64,000 nt of DNA, taken from contig CALTTS010000015.1 in the NCBI GenBank assembly GCA_943912265.1, positions 1 to 64,000 on the forward strand. The letters run 5' to 3'. This document shows, piece after piece, positions 46,897 to 56,398 of this stretch. The notes beneath the pieces are model-generated. The model saw only the letters and a list, made by a program, of their open reading frames with translations, was not told where the DNA came from and searched no databases. The translations under genes were made by a program, and so were the position numbers. Each line of letters begins with the position of its first letter. The stretch's first letter is position 1. The stretch is from an uncultured Xanthomonas sp. Lineage in GTDB: Bacteria > Pseudomonadota > Gammaproteobacteria > Xanthomonadales > Xanthomonadaceae.

Positions 46897-46906
46897 GGCG
46901 ACCGGC

Positions 46907-47215
46907 ATGACGACCGACAACCGCGACCAGTGGTGGCTGGCCAGCATCGGCCGGCTGGTGATCTGGGCCCGGCTGCGCGTGCTCGACGGCGGCACCGCCG
47001 AGATCCTCGACAGCGACGGCCAGGTGCAGCCCTACGACAGCGAGGACAGCGCCCGGTCCGCGCTGTTCGATGCCGAATTCGTCGCCTTCGACGGGCTCGA
47101 CGAGGACGACGCCCTGGCCCGCGGCTTCTCGCTGGCCGAGATCGCCCCGCCACGGGCCGGCAGCGACGAGCAGCTCCGCGCGCGCATGGTGCAGCCGCTC
47201 GGCCAGCGCGCCTGA
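46907..47215 (+). CDS. Conserved small protein of unknown function
   Basis: A 102-aa acidic soluble protein starting MTTDNRDQWWLASIGRLVIWARLRVLDGG, with an Asp/Glu-rich middle (YDSEDSARSALFDAEFVAFDGLDEDDALARGFSL). I do not recognise a family. It begins 10 bp after asnS and ends 5 bp before the PaiB-like gene, so it is likely in the asnS operon. The frame is open further upstream into asnS, but the ATG at 46907 gives a normal operon start. Confidence 0.65.
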   Translation: MTTDNRDQWWLASIGRLVIWARLRVLDGGTAEILDSDGQVQPYDSEDSARSALFDAEFVAFDGLDEDDALARGFSLAEIAPPRAGSDEQLRARMVQPLGQRA

Positions 47216-47220
47216 CCCGC

Positions 47221-47853
47221 ATGTACGTCCCGCGCGCCTTCGCCGAAACCGACCTGGGCGCGCTGGATGGCCTGTTCGCGCACGATGCCTTCGTCACCCT
47301 GGTGACGCTGGACGATGGCGCGCCTTTCGCCAGCCACCTGCCGGTGCTGTACCGGCGCGACGGCGGACGCATCGCCATTTCCGGCCACTGGGCGCGCCCC
47401 AACCCGCAGGCCCGCCACGCCGGCGGCCCGGCCATGATGATCGTCCACGGCCCGCACGCCTACGTGTCGCCCGGCGGGTACCCGGACGGCGAACGCGAGC
47501 GCCGCGTGCCCACCTGGAATTACGCCGTCGCCCACCTGCACGGCACGCTGTCCGCTGTCGAGGCCCCCGACGAACTGGCCGGCCTGGTCGCCGCGCTCGG
47601 GGCGAAATACGAAGGATTGATCGGCGGCGACTGGGCCTACGACCCGACGCGCGAAAGCCATCGCGGCCTGCTGGGCGGCATCGTCGGCTTCCGTTTCGCG
47701 CCCGGCCGGATCGAGCTGAAATTCAAGCTCGGCCAGGACCACCCCGCCGCCACCGTGGATGCCGCGGCCGCCGCACTCGCACGCCGGCCGGACGACGACG
47801 CCCGCGCCGTCGCGGCCTTGATGCGCGGGCGGCTGGCGCGACGCCCCTGCTGA
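47221..47853 (+). CDS. PaiB-like FMN-binding protein
   Basis: A 210-aa split-barrel flavin-binding protein of the PaiB/negative transcriptional regulator family. It starts MYVPRAFAETDLGALDGLF and contains THLPVLYRRDGGRIAISGHWARPNPQ-like SHLPVL...GHWARPNPQ, IVHGPHAYVSPGGYP, VPTWNYAVAHLHG and KFKLGQDHP. Family members bind FMN; the Bacillus PaiB gave the regulator name. Its role here is unknown. Confidence 0.85.
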   Translation: MYVPRAFAETDLGALDGLFAHDAFVTLVTLDDGAPFASHLPVLYRRDGGRIAISGHWARPNPQARHAGGPAMMIVHGPHAYVSPGGYPDGERERRVPTWNYAVAHLHGTLSAVEAPDELAGLVAALGAKYEGLIGGDWAYDPTRESHRGLLGGIVGFRFAPGRIELKFKLGQDHPAATVDAAAAALARRPDDDARAVAALMRGRLARRPC

Positions 47854-47884
47854 GACCCTTGCCGAGAACACCGGAGACACCGTC

Positions 47885-48673
47885 ATGGACCTGGACCTGA
47901 GCGGCCGCCACGCGCTGGTATGCGGCGCATCCGAGGGCATCGGCCGCGCCGCCGCGCGCGAGCTGGCCCTGCTCGGCGCGGACGTCACCGTGCTGGCGCG
48001 GCGCGAGGCCGTGCTGCGCGAAGTGGTCGCCACCCTGCCGCGCACGCATGCCCGCCAGCATCACCGGTTCGTCGAAGCCGACCTGACCCGGCACGCCGAG
48101 CTGGCCGGCGACATCGCCGCGCTGGCGGCGACGCGGCCGGTGCACATCCTCGTCAACAACGCCGGCGGCCCGCCGCCCGGGCGCGTGATCGACGCCGAAC
48201 CGGAAGATTTCCTCGCCGCCTGTTCGCTGCACCTGCTGGCCTGCCAGACCCTGGCGCGCGCCACCGTGCCGGGCATGCGCGCGGCCGGCTGGGGCCGCAT
48301 CGTCAACGTGGTCTCGACCTCGGTGCGCGAGCCGATCCCCGGCCTCGGCGTGTCCAACGCCACCCGCGCCGCGGTCGCCGGCTGGGCCAAGACCCTGTCG
48401 CGCGAACTCGGGCCGGACGGCATCACCGTCAACAACGTGCTGCCCGGCTACACCCGCACACGGCGGCTGGAGCAGATCCTCGCACGCCGCATCGAGGACG
48501 GCGGCGGCACCCCGGCCTGCGTCGAGGCGGCGATGCTGCAGGACGTGCCGGCGGCGCGCTTCGCCGATCCGGCCGAAATCGCCGCCGCGGTCGCCTTCCT
48601 CGCCAGCCCGGCCGCCGGCTACGTCAACGGCGTCAGCCTCGCCGTCGACGGCGGGCGCACGCACTGCATCTGA
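47885..48673 (+). CDS. SDR-family oxidoreductase with altered active site
   Basis: A 262-aa SDR. The nucleotide motif GASEGIGRAAA, NNAG and the catalytic-Ser region (VNVVSTSV) are present, but the Tyr-x-x-x-Lys box is replaced by VSNATRAAV, so the usual proton donor is missing. The C-terminal part (ASPAAGYVNGVSLAVDGG) is typical of ketoreductase-like SDRs. A related subgroup with the same substitution exists in my recollection; the substrate is unknown. It begins 31 bp after the PaiB-like gene. Confidence 0.8.
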   Translation: MDLDLSGRHALVCGASEGIGRAAARELALLGADVTVLARREAVLREVVATLPRTHARQHHRFVEADLTRHAELAGDIAALAATRPVHILVNNAGGPPPGRVIDAEPEDFLAACSLHLLACQTLARATVPGMRAAGWGRIVNVVSTSVREPIPGLGVSNATRAAVAGWAKTLSRELGPDGITVNNVLPGYTRTRRLEQILARRIEDGGGTPACVEAAMLQDVPAARFADPAEIAAAVAFLASPAAGYVNGVSLAVDGGRTHCI

Positions 48674-48742
48674 GCGCCGCGACGACGCGGCCACCTGCCC
48701 GCCGGCGCTATCATTTCCCGAATTTCCCCGGAGCAACGCATC

Positions 48743-49408
48743 GTGACCGATCTGGAATTGCTGCTGCAGAACAACCGTCAATGGGCCCAAGGGGTGGAAC
48801 GTCACGACCCCGGCTTCTTCAAGCGGCTGGCGCTGCAGCAGACCCCGAAGTACATGTGGATCGGCTGTTCGGATTCGCGCGTGCCGGCCAACCAGATCCT
48901 CGGCCTCGACCCGGGCGAAGTGTTCGTCCACCGCAACGTGGCCAACATCGTCGTCCACTCCGACCTCAACGCGCTCAGCGCGATCCAGTTCGCGATCGAC
49001 GTGCTGAAGGTGGAGCACATCCTCGTGGTCGGCCACTACGGCTGCAGCGGCGTGTACGCCGGGCTGACCGGCCAGCGCGTCGGCCTGGCCGACAACTGGC
49101 TGCGCCACGTCGGCGACGTGGCCCAGAAGCATGCCCATCTGATCTCGCAGGTGCCTACCGAGCACCTGCAGCACGCCCGCCTGTGCGAATTCAACGCCAT
49201 CGAACAGGCCCACAGCATCTGTCAGACCACCGTGGTACAGGATGCCTGGGCGCGCGGCCAGCAGTTGTCGGTGCATGCGTGGTGCTACAGCATCCACGAC
49301 GGGCTGGTGCGCCAGCTGGACATGGACGTGTCCGGCCCGGAGGAACTGCAGCCGGCGTACGCCAAGGCCATCGCCTCGATCCCGCTCACAGGCAAGCGCG
49401 ACGAATAA
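48743..49408 (+). CDS. can: Beta-class carbonic anhydrase
   Basis: A 221-aa zinc enzyme interconverting CO2 and bicarbonate. Zinc ligands and partners match the E. coli Can numbering: C42, D44 and R46 in GCSDSR, H98 and C101 in GHYGCSG. The start is GTG 48743 after CCGGAG. It lies 21 bp before the kynurenine genes. Confidence 0.96.
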   Translation: MTDLELLLQNNRQWAQGVERHDPGFFKRLALQQTPKYMWIGCSDSRVPANQILGLDPGEVFVHRNVANIVVHSDLNALSAIQFAIDVLKVEHILVVGHYGCSGVYAGLTGQRVGLADNWLRHVGDVAQKHAHLISQVPTEHLQHARLCEFNAIEQAHSICQTTVVQDAWARGQQLSVHAWCYSIHDGLVRQLDMDVSGPEELQPAYAKAIASIPLTGKRDE

Positions 49409-49429
49409 GCGCGCCCGGAGAACCCCCGC

Positions 49430-49963
49430 ATGCTGCCTGCCCCGATCAACCTGCTCGGCTGGATCGACGAGCATCGCCACCTGCTCAAGCCGCCGGTCGG
49501 CAACAAGTGCATTGCCCAGGACGACTTCATCATCATGATCGTCGGCGGGCCGAATGCGCGCACCGACTATCACTACGACGAAGGCCCGGAGTGGTTCTAC
49601 CAGCTGGAAGGCGAGATGGTGCTGCGCATCCAGGAGGACGGCGCGCCGCGCGACATTCCCATCCGTGCCGGCGAGATGTTCCTGCTGCCGCCGAAGGTGC
49701 CGCATTCGCCGCAGCGCATGCCCGATTCGGTCGGGCTGGTGGTCGAGCGCAGGCGCCTGGCGCACGAGCGCGACGGGCTGATGTGGTACTGCCCGCGCTG
49801 CAACCGCAAGCTGTACGAGGAATACTTCCACCTGCGCGACATCGAGACCGACCTGCCGCCGGTGTTCGACCGCTTCTACGCCTCGCCGGCGCACCGTACC
49901 TGCCCGCAATGCGGCCAAGTGCATCCGGCCCCGGCGCGCTACACCGCTGCGACGGCCGGCTGA
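49430..49963 (+). CDS. nbaC: 3-hydroxyanthranilate 3,4-dioxygenase
   Basis: A 177-aa cupin dioxygenase that opens 3-hydroxyanthranilate to the quinolinate precursor (or feeds tryptophan degradation). The iron site is readable in [19 protein letters not shown] (His, Glu) with the second cupin His in [10 protein letters not shown]. The C-terminal rubredoxin-like knuckle CPRC...CPQC marks the bacterial subtype. It overlaps no neighbour; kynU follows after 4 bp. Confidence 0.95.
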   Translation: MLPAPINLLGWIDEHRHLLKPPVGNKCIAQDDFIIMIVGGPNARTDYHYDEGPEWFYQLEGEMVLRIQEDGAPRDIPIRAGEMFLLPPKVPHSPQRMPDSVGLVVERRRLAHERDGLMWYCPRCNRKLYEEYFHLRDIETDLPPVFDRFYASPAHRTCPQCGQVHPAPARYTAATAG

Positions 49964-49967
49964 GCCC

Positions 49968-51248
49968 ATGTCCTCGTTCGATCAGGCCATGCGGCAAGCC
50001 GCGGCGCTGGATGCGGCCGATCCGCTCGCGCCGTTCCGCGACCGGTTCCTGATCCCGCGCCACGGCGACGGCGAGCAGACCTACTTCTGCGGCAATTCGC
50101 TGGGCCTGCAACCGCGCGGCGCGCGCGCCTTCGTCGAGGAGGCGCTGGACAAATGGGCCGCGCAGGCGGTGGAAGGCCACTTCACCGCGCCGGCGCAATG
50201 GCTGGACTACCACGCGCTGGTGCGCGAGCCGCTGGCGCGCGTGGTCGGCGCGCTGCCGTCGGAAGTGGTGGCGATGAACACGCTGACGGTCAACCTGCAC
50301 CTGTTGATGGTCAGCTTCTACCGGCCTGTGCGCGAGCGCCCGGCGATCCTGATGGAAGCCGGGGCCTTCCCCACCGACCGCCACGCGGTGGAATCGCAGA
50401 TCCGCTTCCACGGCTTCGACCCGGCCACCGACCTGATCGAGGTCGAACCGGACGAGGCCGACGGCACCGTGTCGATGGCCGCCATCGAACGCGCCATCGC
50501 CGAACACGGCCCGCGGCTGGCGCTGGTGCTTTGGCCGGGCGTGCAATACCGCAGCGGCCAGGCCTTCGACGTGACCGAGATCGCGCGGCTGGCACATGCG
50601 CAAGGCGCGCTGGCCGGTTTCGACCTCGCCCACGCGGCCGGCAACCTGCCACTGGCCTTGCACGACAGCGCTGCCGATTTCGCCGTGTGGTGCCATTACA
50701 AATACCTCAACGCCGGGCCGGGCGCGGTGGCCGGAGCGTTCGTGCACGAACGCCATGCCCATGCGGAACTGCCGCGCTTTGCCGGCTGGTGGGGACACGA
50801 GCAAGCCAGCCGTTTCCGCATGGCGCCGCAGTTCCTGCCCACCCCGGGCGCCGACGGCTGGCAGCTGAGCAATCCGCCGATCCTCGCGCTGGCGCCGCTG
50901 CGCGCTTCGCTGGCCTTGTTCGACCAGACCGGCATGGCGGCGCTGCGGGCCAAGTCCGTGCGGCTGACCGGCTTCCTCGATGCGCTTGTGCGCGAACATC
51001 TGGCCGGCGTGCTGCACGTGGTGACGCCCGCCGACCCGGCCCGTCGCGGCAACCAGCTCTCGCTGCGCGTGGACGGCGGCCGCGAGCGTGGCCGCGCCCT
51101 GTTCGCCCACCTGTGCGCGGCCGGCTTCCTCGGCGACTGGCGCGAGCCGGACGTGATCCGCATCTCCCCCGCCCCGCTCTACAACCGCCATGCCGACGTC
51201 TGCCGGCTGGTCGGCGAGATCGGGCGCTGGGCCACCGCTTCTTCCTGA
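49968..51248 (+). CDS. kynU: Kynureninase
   Basis: A 426-aa PLP enzyme cleaving kynurenine or 3-hydroxykynurenine to (3-hydroxy)anthranilate and alanine. Visible blocks: FCGNSLGLQPRGAR, PSEVVAMNTLTVNLHLLM, the PLP-binding Asp in AGFDLAHAAGNLPL, and the Schiff-base lysine in WCHYKYLNAGPGAVAG. Middle gene of nbaC-kynU-kmo. Confidence 0.96.
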   Translation: MSSFDQAMRQAAALDAADPLAPFRDRFLIPRHGDGEQTYFCGNSLGLQPRGARAFVEEALDKWAAQAVEGHFTAPAQWLDYHALVREPLARVVGALPSEVVAMNTLTVNLHLLMVSFYRPVRERPAILMEAGAFPTDRHAVESQIRFHGFDPATDLIEVEPDEADGTVSMAAIERAIAEHGPRLALVLWPGVQYRSGQAFDVTEIARLAHAQGALAGFDLAHAAGNLPLALHDSAADFAVWCHYKYLNAGPGAVAGAFVHERHAHAELPRFAGWWGHEQASRFRMAPQFLPTPGADGWQLSNPPILALAPLRASLALFDQTGMAALRAKSVRLTGFLDALVREHLAGVLHVVTPADPARRGNQLSLRVDGGRERGRALFAHLCAAGFLGDWREPDVIRISPAPLYNRHADVCRLVGEIGRWATASS

Positions 51249-51261
51249 AGGAACAGGTTCG

Positions 51262-52647
51262 ATGAACGCCCCCACCGACAAGTCGATCACCATCATCGGG
51301 GCCGGGCTGGCCGGCTGCCTGCTGGCGATCCTGCTCACCCGCCAGGGCTGGCGCATCGAGCTGTACGAACGCCGCGGCGACCCGCGCATCAAGGGCTACG
51401 AAGGCGGCCGCTCGATCAACCTCGCCCTGGCCGAGCGCGGCCGCCACGCGCTGGAACAGGCCGGCGCGCTCGACGAGGTGATGCGCCACGCGGTGATGAT
51501 GCGCGGCCGGATGGTCCACCCGCAGGCCGGCGCGCCGCAGCTGCTGCGCTACGGCCGCAACGACAGCGAGGTGATCTGGTCGATCCACCGCGCCGACCTC
51601 AACCTGACGCTGCTGCGGCTGGCCGAGGAGGCCGGCGCGCGCATCCATTTCCACCGCCGCCTGCACACGGTGGACTTCAAGGCCCGCTACGCGCGCTTCA
51701 TCGACGACCGCGACGACCAGCCGCACGACATCCGCTTCGACAGCCTGATCGGCGCGGACGGCGCCGGCTCGGCGCTGCGCTCGGAAATGATCCGCTGGGG
51801 CGGGTTCGAGGAAACCACCGAATTCCTCGACCATTCCTACAAGGAACTGGAAATCCCGCCCGGCCCGGACGGCAGTTTCCAGATCGAGCCGAACGCGCTG
51901 CACATCTGGCCGCGCGGCCGCTACATGTGCATCGCGTTGCCCAACGACGAAGGCACCTTCACCGTCACGCTGTTCCTGCCGAACGAGGCCGCCCCCGGCC
52001 ACCCGGAGGAGCCCAGCTTCGCCACGGTGCGCAGCGGCGCGGAGGCCGCGGCCCTGTTCCGCGAACAGTTCCCCGACGCGCTGCCGCTGATTCCGGACCT
52101 GAAGGCCGACTGGGAACGGCATCCGCCCGGCCTGCTCGGCACCTTGCGGCTGGACCGCTGGCATCTGGACGACCGCGCCGTGCTGATCGGCGATGCCGCC
52201 CACGCGATGGTGCCCTTCCACGGCCAGGGCATGAACTGCGCCTTCGAGGACTGCATCGCGCTGGCCGCGCACGTGGCCTCGTGCAGCGACCTGAGCCGCG
52301 CCTTCACCGCCTACGCGTCCGAACGCAAGCCCAACGCCGCGGCCATCCAGCGCATGGCGCTGGACAACTACATCGAGATGCGCGACCTCGTGGACGACCC
52401 GGCCTTCCTGCTACAACGCGAACTGGAACGCGTGTTGCAGACGCGCCACCCGGAACGCTTCGTGCCGCACTACACCATGGTCACGTTCATGCGCATCCCG
52501 TACGCGACCGCGCTGCTGCGCACCGACATCCAGCGCCGAATTCTCGAAGAAGCCACGCGCGGGCTGGAATCGCTGGCCGGGCTGGACTGGCACGCGGTCG
52601 ATCTGGCCGTGCTGACCCGCCTCACCCCGCTGGCCGCGACCCGCTGA
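51262..52647 (+). CDS. kmo: Kynurenine 3-monooxygenase
   Basis: A 461-aa FAD-dependent aromatic hydroxylase making 3-hydroxykynurenine. The FAD dinucleotide motif is ITIIGAGLAGCLLAI, followed by YEGGRSINLALAERGRHAL, the DG motif in LIGADGAGSALR and the GD motif in VLIGDAAHAMVPFHGQGMNCAFEDC. The hydrophobic C-terminus suits membrane association known in homologues. The start is 13 bp after kynU; the stop shares one base with sbcB (TGATG). Confidence 0.95.
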   Translation: MNAPTDKSITIIGAGLAGCLLAILLTRQGWRIELYERRGDPRIKGYEGGRSINLALAERGRHALEQAGALDEVMRHAVMMRGRMVHPQAGAPQLLRYGRNDSEVIWSIHRADLNLTLLRLAEEAGARIHFHRRLHTVDFKARYARFIDDRDDQPHDIRFDSLIGADGAGSALRSEMIRWGGFEETTEFLDHSYKELEIPPGPDGSFQIEPNALHIWPRGRYMCIALPNDEGTFTVTLFLPNEAAPGHPEEPSFATVRSGAEAAALFREQFPDALPLIPDLKADWERHPPGLLGTLRLDRWHLDDRAVLIGDAAHAMVPFHGQGMNCAFEDCIALAAHVASCSDLSRAFTAYASERKPNAAAIQRMALDNYIEMRDLVDDPAFLLQRELERVLQTRHPERFVPHYTMVTFMRIPYATALLRTDIQRRILEEATRGLESLAGLDWHAVDLAVLTRLTPLAATR

Positions 52648-54107
52648 TGGCCGCCAGCTTCCTGTTCTACGACCTGGAAACCTTCGGCGCCGACCCGCGC
52701 CGCAGCCGCATCGCCCAGTTCGCCGCCGTGCGCACCGATGCCGAACTGGAGCTCATCGACGAGCCGATCAGCTTCTTCGTCAAGCCCGCCGACGACCTGC
52801 TGCCTTCGCCCGTCGCCACCCTGATCACCGGCATCACGCCGCAACATGCGCTGCGGGAAGGCGTGAACGAGGCCGATGCCTTCGACCGCATCCTCGCCGA
52901 GATGGGCCGCCCGGAAACCTGCACGCTGGGCTACAACTCCATCCGCTTCGACGACGAGTACGTTCGCCACGGCCTGTTCCGCAACTTCCACGACCCCTAC
53001 GAGCGCGAGTGGCGCGGCGGCAATTCGCGCTGGGACCTGCTGGACGTGCTGCGGCTGGTACATGCACTGCGCCCGGACGGCATCGTCTGGCCGCAACGCG
53101 AAGACGGCGCCACCTCGTTCAAGCTCGAACACCTGGCCGCGGCCAACCACGTGCGCAGCGGCGACGCCCACGAAGCGCTGTCGGACGTGTACGCCACCCT
53201 CGGCATGGCCCGCGCGGTACGCGCCGCACAGCCGCGTTTCTGGGACTACGCGCTGCGCTTGCGCGACAAGCGTTTTGCCGCGCGCCTGCTCGACCCCATC
53301 GCCATGCAACCGGTGCTGCACGTGTCCCAGCGCTACCCGGCCAGCCGCCTGTGCGCCGCGCCGGTGCTGCCGCTGGCCGCGCATCCGCAGATCGCCACGC
53401 GCATCATCGTGTTCGACCTCGCCGCCGACATCGCGCCGCTGCTGGAACTGAAACCGGACGAGATCGCCGACCGCCTGTACGTGCCGGCCGCCGACCTGCC
53501 CGAGGGCGTGCAGCGCATTCCGCTGAAGGAAGTGCACCTGAACAAGGCGCCCGCGCTGGTGGCGTGGGAGCACCTGCGCCCGGCCGATTTCGAGCGGCTG
53601 GGCTGGGACGTGGCCGCCATCGAGGCCAATGCGGACGCCCTGCGTGCACACGGCCCGGCGCTGGCCGAAAAGATCCGCCGCGTGTTCTCGCTGCCGCGCG
53701 GCGAACGCGCGCCGGCCGATGTGGATGCATCGCTGTACGACGGCTTCATCGGCGACGGCGACAAGCGCGCGATGGCCCGGGTGCGCGGCACGCCGCCGGC
53801 GCTGCTGGGCCGCACCGATTTCGGCTTCCGCGACGCGCGCCTGCCGGAGCTGCTGTTCCGCTACCGCGCCCGCAACTGGCCGGACACGCTGGATGCCGGC
53901 GAGCGCGAACGCTGGGACAGCTATCGCCGCATGCGCCTGGCCGAGGGCAGCGAGTTGTCCGAGCTGGGGCTTGCGGCCTACTTCGCCCAGATCGACCAGC
54001 TCCGGCATGCGCCCGACGCGCCCCGCCCGCCGGCCGGCAACGCCGGCGAACTGCTCGACCAGCTGGAAGTCTGGGGCCGTGGCTTGCGGGCTTCGCTCGC
54101 GGTCTGA
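52647..54107 (+). CDS. sbcB: Exodeoxyribonuclease I
   Basis: A 486-aa 3'-5' single-strand DNA exonuclease. The DEDDh catalytic set is seen in FLFYDLETFGADPRRSRIAQFAAVRTD, LGYNSIRFDDEY and GDAHEALSDVYATLGMAR. The SH3-like and C-terminal helical parts follow (LPELLFRYRARNWPDTL near residue 405). Length is normal. It starts within the kmo stop (TGATG), although its function is unrelated to the kynurenine genes. Confidence 0.95.
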   Translation: MAASFLFYDLETFGADPRRSRIAQFAAVRTDAELELIDEPISFFVKPADDLLPSPVATLITGITPQHALREGVNEADAFDRILAEMGRPETCTLGYNSIRFDDEYVRHGLFRNFHDPYEREWRGGNSRWDLLDVLRLVHALRPDGIVWPQREDGATSFKLEHLAAANHVRSGDAHEALSDVYATLGMARAVRAAQPRFWDYALRLRDKRFAARLLDPIAMQPVLHVSQRYPASRLCAAPVLPLAAHPQIATRIIVFDLAADIAPLLELKPDEIADRLYVPAADLPEGVQRIPLKEVHLNKAPALVAWEHLRPADFERLGWDVAAIEANADALRAHGPALAEKIRRVFSLPRGERAPADVDASLYDGFIGDGDKRAMARVRGTPPALLGRTDFGFRDARLPELLFRYRARNWPDTLDAGERERWDSYRRMRLAEGSELSELGLAAYFAQIDQLRHAPDAPRPPAGNAGELLDQLEVWGRGLRASLAV

Positions 54108-54149
54108 CTGCCAGCGGCAGATGGCTGCCGCTGCCCTACAATCGCCAGC

Positions 54150-54836
54150 ATGAACACGTACTTCAGCGACGCCAGTTTCAAGTTCCTGCGCGGTCTGGCC
54201 CGGCACAACGACAAGACCTGGTTCGCCGCGCACAAGGCCGATTACGAGGCCCATGTCCGCGGCCCCTTCCAGCGCCTGCTGACCGACCTGCAACCGGACC
54301 TGGCCGCGGTCAGCAGCCACTTCCGTGCCGACCCGCGCGCGCAGGGCGGCTCGCTGTTCCGCATCTACCGCGACGCGCGCTACTCCAACGACAAGTCGCC
54401 GTACAAGTCCTGGCAGGGCGCGCGGCTGTTCCACGAGCGCCGCCGCGAAGTGCCGGCGCCTTCGTTCTACCTCCACCTGCAGCCGGGCGAGAGCTTCGTC
54501 GGCGCCGGCCTGTGGCACCCCGAGCCGGACACGCTGCGCAAGCTGCGCCAGTTCATCCTCGACAACCCCGGCAGCTGGAAGGCCGCCGCGCACGCGCCGG
54601 CCTTCCGCCGCCGCTTCGCGATGGAGGAAAGCGACAAGCTGACCCGCCCGCCGCGCGGATTCCCGGCCGATTTCGAATTCATCGACGACCTGCGCCACCG
54701 CAACCTGGTGTTCTGGCGGCCGCTGGAAGACGACACGATGACCGGCCCGCGCCTGCGCCAGACGCTGGCCGCCGACCTGGCCGCACTCGGCCCGTTCGTC
54801 GACTACCTGTGCGCGGCGCTGGATCTGGAGTTCTGA
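54150..54836 (+). CDS. DUF2461 (TIGR02453) family protein
   Basis: A 228-aa cytoplasmic protein. The typical family blocks are LKFLRGLARHNDKTWFAAHKADYE-like FKFLRGLARHNDKTWF, RIYRDARYSNDKSPYKSW, YLHLQPGESFVGAGLWHPEPDTLRKLR and the C-terminal PLYDWLCAAL-like VDYLCAALDLEF. No enzymatic activity is established for the family. It starts 42 bp after sbcB. Confidence 0.88.
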   Translation: MNTYFSDASFKFLRGLARHNDKTWFAAHKADYEAHVRGPFQRLLTDLQPDLAAVSSHFRADPRAQGGSLFRIYRDARYSNDKSPYKSWQGARLFHERRREVPAPSFYLHLQPGESFVGAGLWHPEPDTLRKLRQFILDNPGSWKAAAHAPAFRRRFAMEESDKLTRPPRGFPADFEFIDDLRHRNLVFWRPLEDDTMTGPRLRQTLAADLAALGPFVDYLCAALDLEF

Positions 54837-55015
54837 GGAAGGCACCAAGCCCAATGAGGCCGGGTACGCCAGCAATTTTTGCCAACTTCGGAGATCGACA
54901 AGAGATGCTGAGAAAAAGTCGATTCAGATGTCTGATTTCGGCCAAGCGGCAACTGAGTGTCTATGAAACTCTGGCCGTATCAGTCTCCAGCCGTACATGC
55001 ACCAAACGCCTTTGG

Positions 55016-55978
55016 TCATCCACCGCGTCGCAACTCCCTGACACCCCGGCCCAGCTTGCGGCGCAACAGGGCCCGCAGGGTCACCCCATCCGAGTACCCG
55101 ACCTGTGCGGCGACCTGGTCGACGCTGGCGTTTCCGGTGCGCAAGAGATGGACGGCATGCTCCACGCGCAGGTCCTGGAAATACGACAGCGGTGTCTTTC
55201 CCAAAACGCTTTGCAGCCGCCGCGCCAAGGTGCGCTCGCTTGTGCCCGCGGCGCTGGCCGCCTCGGCCAGCGAGAACCCCTGCGCGAGCCGACGTCTGGC
55301 CCAGCACTCGAAGCGCTCCACCATCGGGTCGGCATGCGCAAGGTGGTCGGGAATCACGAACTCGGCTTGCGAACTGCGTGTCTCGACCAGCAGATAGCGT
55401 GCCACCAGGGCCGCCAGCGCCGGACTGCGCCCTCGGATGATGCGCAAGGCCAAGTCGACGTGGGCCAAAGCGGCACCCGCGGTGGTGAAGCGTGTCGAGT
55501 TCACGATCATGCGTGACTCGTCCAGCTTGACGTTCGGATAGCGCTGCCGAAACATCGGCCCCAGCCACCATGACGTCGTCGCACGATGCCCATCAAGCAG
55601 GCCACTCTCTGCAAGCAAGAAACTACCGGAGCAAGCGGCACCAAGGTGCGCGCCAGCGGTGCACCACTGCTGTAGCGCCGCGACCGCGTCGGGCACATCG
55701 GGGCGTGTGAGTCGAGCCGAGAGCGTGTCAGGCATCTTGTCGCCAAACGCCGGCACGAGCACGACGTCTGGTTCGGGCACACCATGCGCAGTGACCACGG
55801 GGACCGTCAAGCCTTGCGCAGTTCGGATGCGACGCCGCACGCCCACCAGCGTGAGCTCTATGTGCGCGGGAGCCTGTGGCAGCGAGCCCGCCATCGCATT
55901 GGCTAAGCCCACTGTGTCAGTGAACGCCGCAAGCCCCAGATCAAACACGCCATCACAAACAAGGAGGTGGAGTTTCAT
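55016..55978 (-). CDS. GlxA-type transcriptional regulator (DJ-1/PfpI + AraC)
   Basis: A 320-aa regulator with an N-terminal DJ-1/PfpI-like domain (KLHLLVCDGVFDLGLAAFTDTVGLAN; the nucleophile-elbow segment GAACSGSFLLAESGLLDGHRAT) and a C-terminal AraC HTH (SLAEAASAAGTSERTLARRLQSVLGKTPLSYFQDLRVEHAVHLL, then VGYSDGVTLRALLRR). An alternative ATG at 56029 adds 17 residues; neither start has a strong RBS. It is divergent to a small monooxygenase gene that it may control. Base composition here is lower in GC than its neighbours. Confidence 0.87.
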   Translation of the reverse strand: MKLHLLVCDGVFDLGLAAFTDTVGLANAMAGSLPQAPAHIELTLVGVRRRIRTAQGLTVPVVTAHGVPEPDVVLVPAFGDKMPDTLSARLTRPDVPDAVAALQQWCTAGAHLGAACSGSFLLAESGLLDGHRATTSWWLGPMFRQRYPNVKLDESRMIVNSTRFTTAGAALAHVDLALRIIRGRSPALAALVARYLLVETRSSQAEFVIPDHLAHADPMVERFECWARRRLAQGFSLAEAASAAGTSERTLARRLQSVLGKTPLSYFQDLRVEHAVHLLRTGNASVDQVAAQVGYSDGVTLRALLRRKLGRGVRELRRGG

Positions 55979-56095
55979 GGCAGCAATGATATCAATGTTG
56001 TCATTATTGCCAATAGAGATGTCTGTCATGAAGACTCAGACTGCAGTCTCGTCGATCCCTTTACCCACTTTTCCATTTACCCAAAGGAATACAGC

Positions 56096-56398
56096 ATGAC
56101 CAAGCTCGCCCTGTTTGTTCGCCTCGAAGCTAAACCCGGCCAGGAAGCTGCGCTTGCCGACTTCCTGGCCAGCGCACTGCCGCTCGCCAACGCCGAGTCC
56201 GGCACCACGGCCTGGTTCGCATTGAAGTTTGGCCCTTCGACGTTTGGTGTGTTCGATGCCTTTGCCGATGAGGCAGGTCGCCAGGCGCATCTGAACGGCC
56301 AGATCGCCGCGGCCTTGATGGCAAACGCAGCGACCTTGCTCAGTTCTCCGCCCAATATCGAGAAGGTCGAACTTCTTGCAGCCAAACTGCCTGCATGA
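56096..56398 (+). CDS. Antibiotic biosynthesis monooxygenase (ABM) domain protein
   Basis: A 100-aa dimeric alpha+beta barrel protein (LALFVRLEAKPGQEAALADFLAS..., then WFALKFGPSTFGVFDAFADEAGRQAHLNG) of the ABM/quinol monooxygenase superfamily. AAAGGAA precedes the ATG. It is divergent to the GlxA-type regulator across 117 bp, a recurring pairing in which the regulator probably controls the small enzyme. The substrate is unknown. Confidence 0.85.
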   Translation: MTKLALFVRLEAKPGQEAALADFLASALPLANAESGTTAWFALKFGPSTFGVFDAFADEAGRQAHLNGQIAAALMANAATLLSSPPNIEKVELLAAKLPA

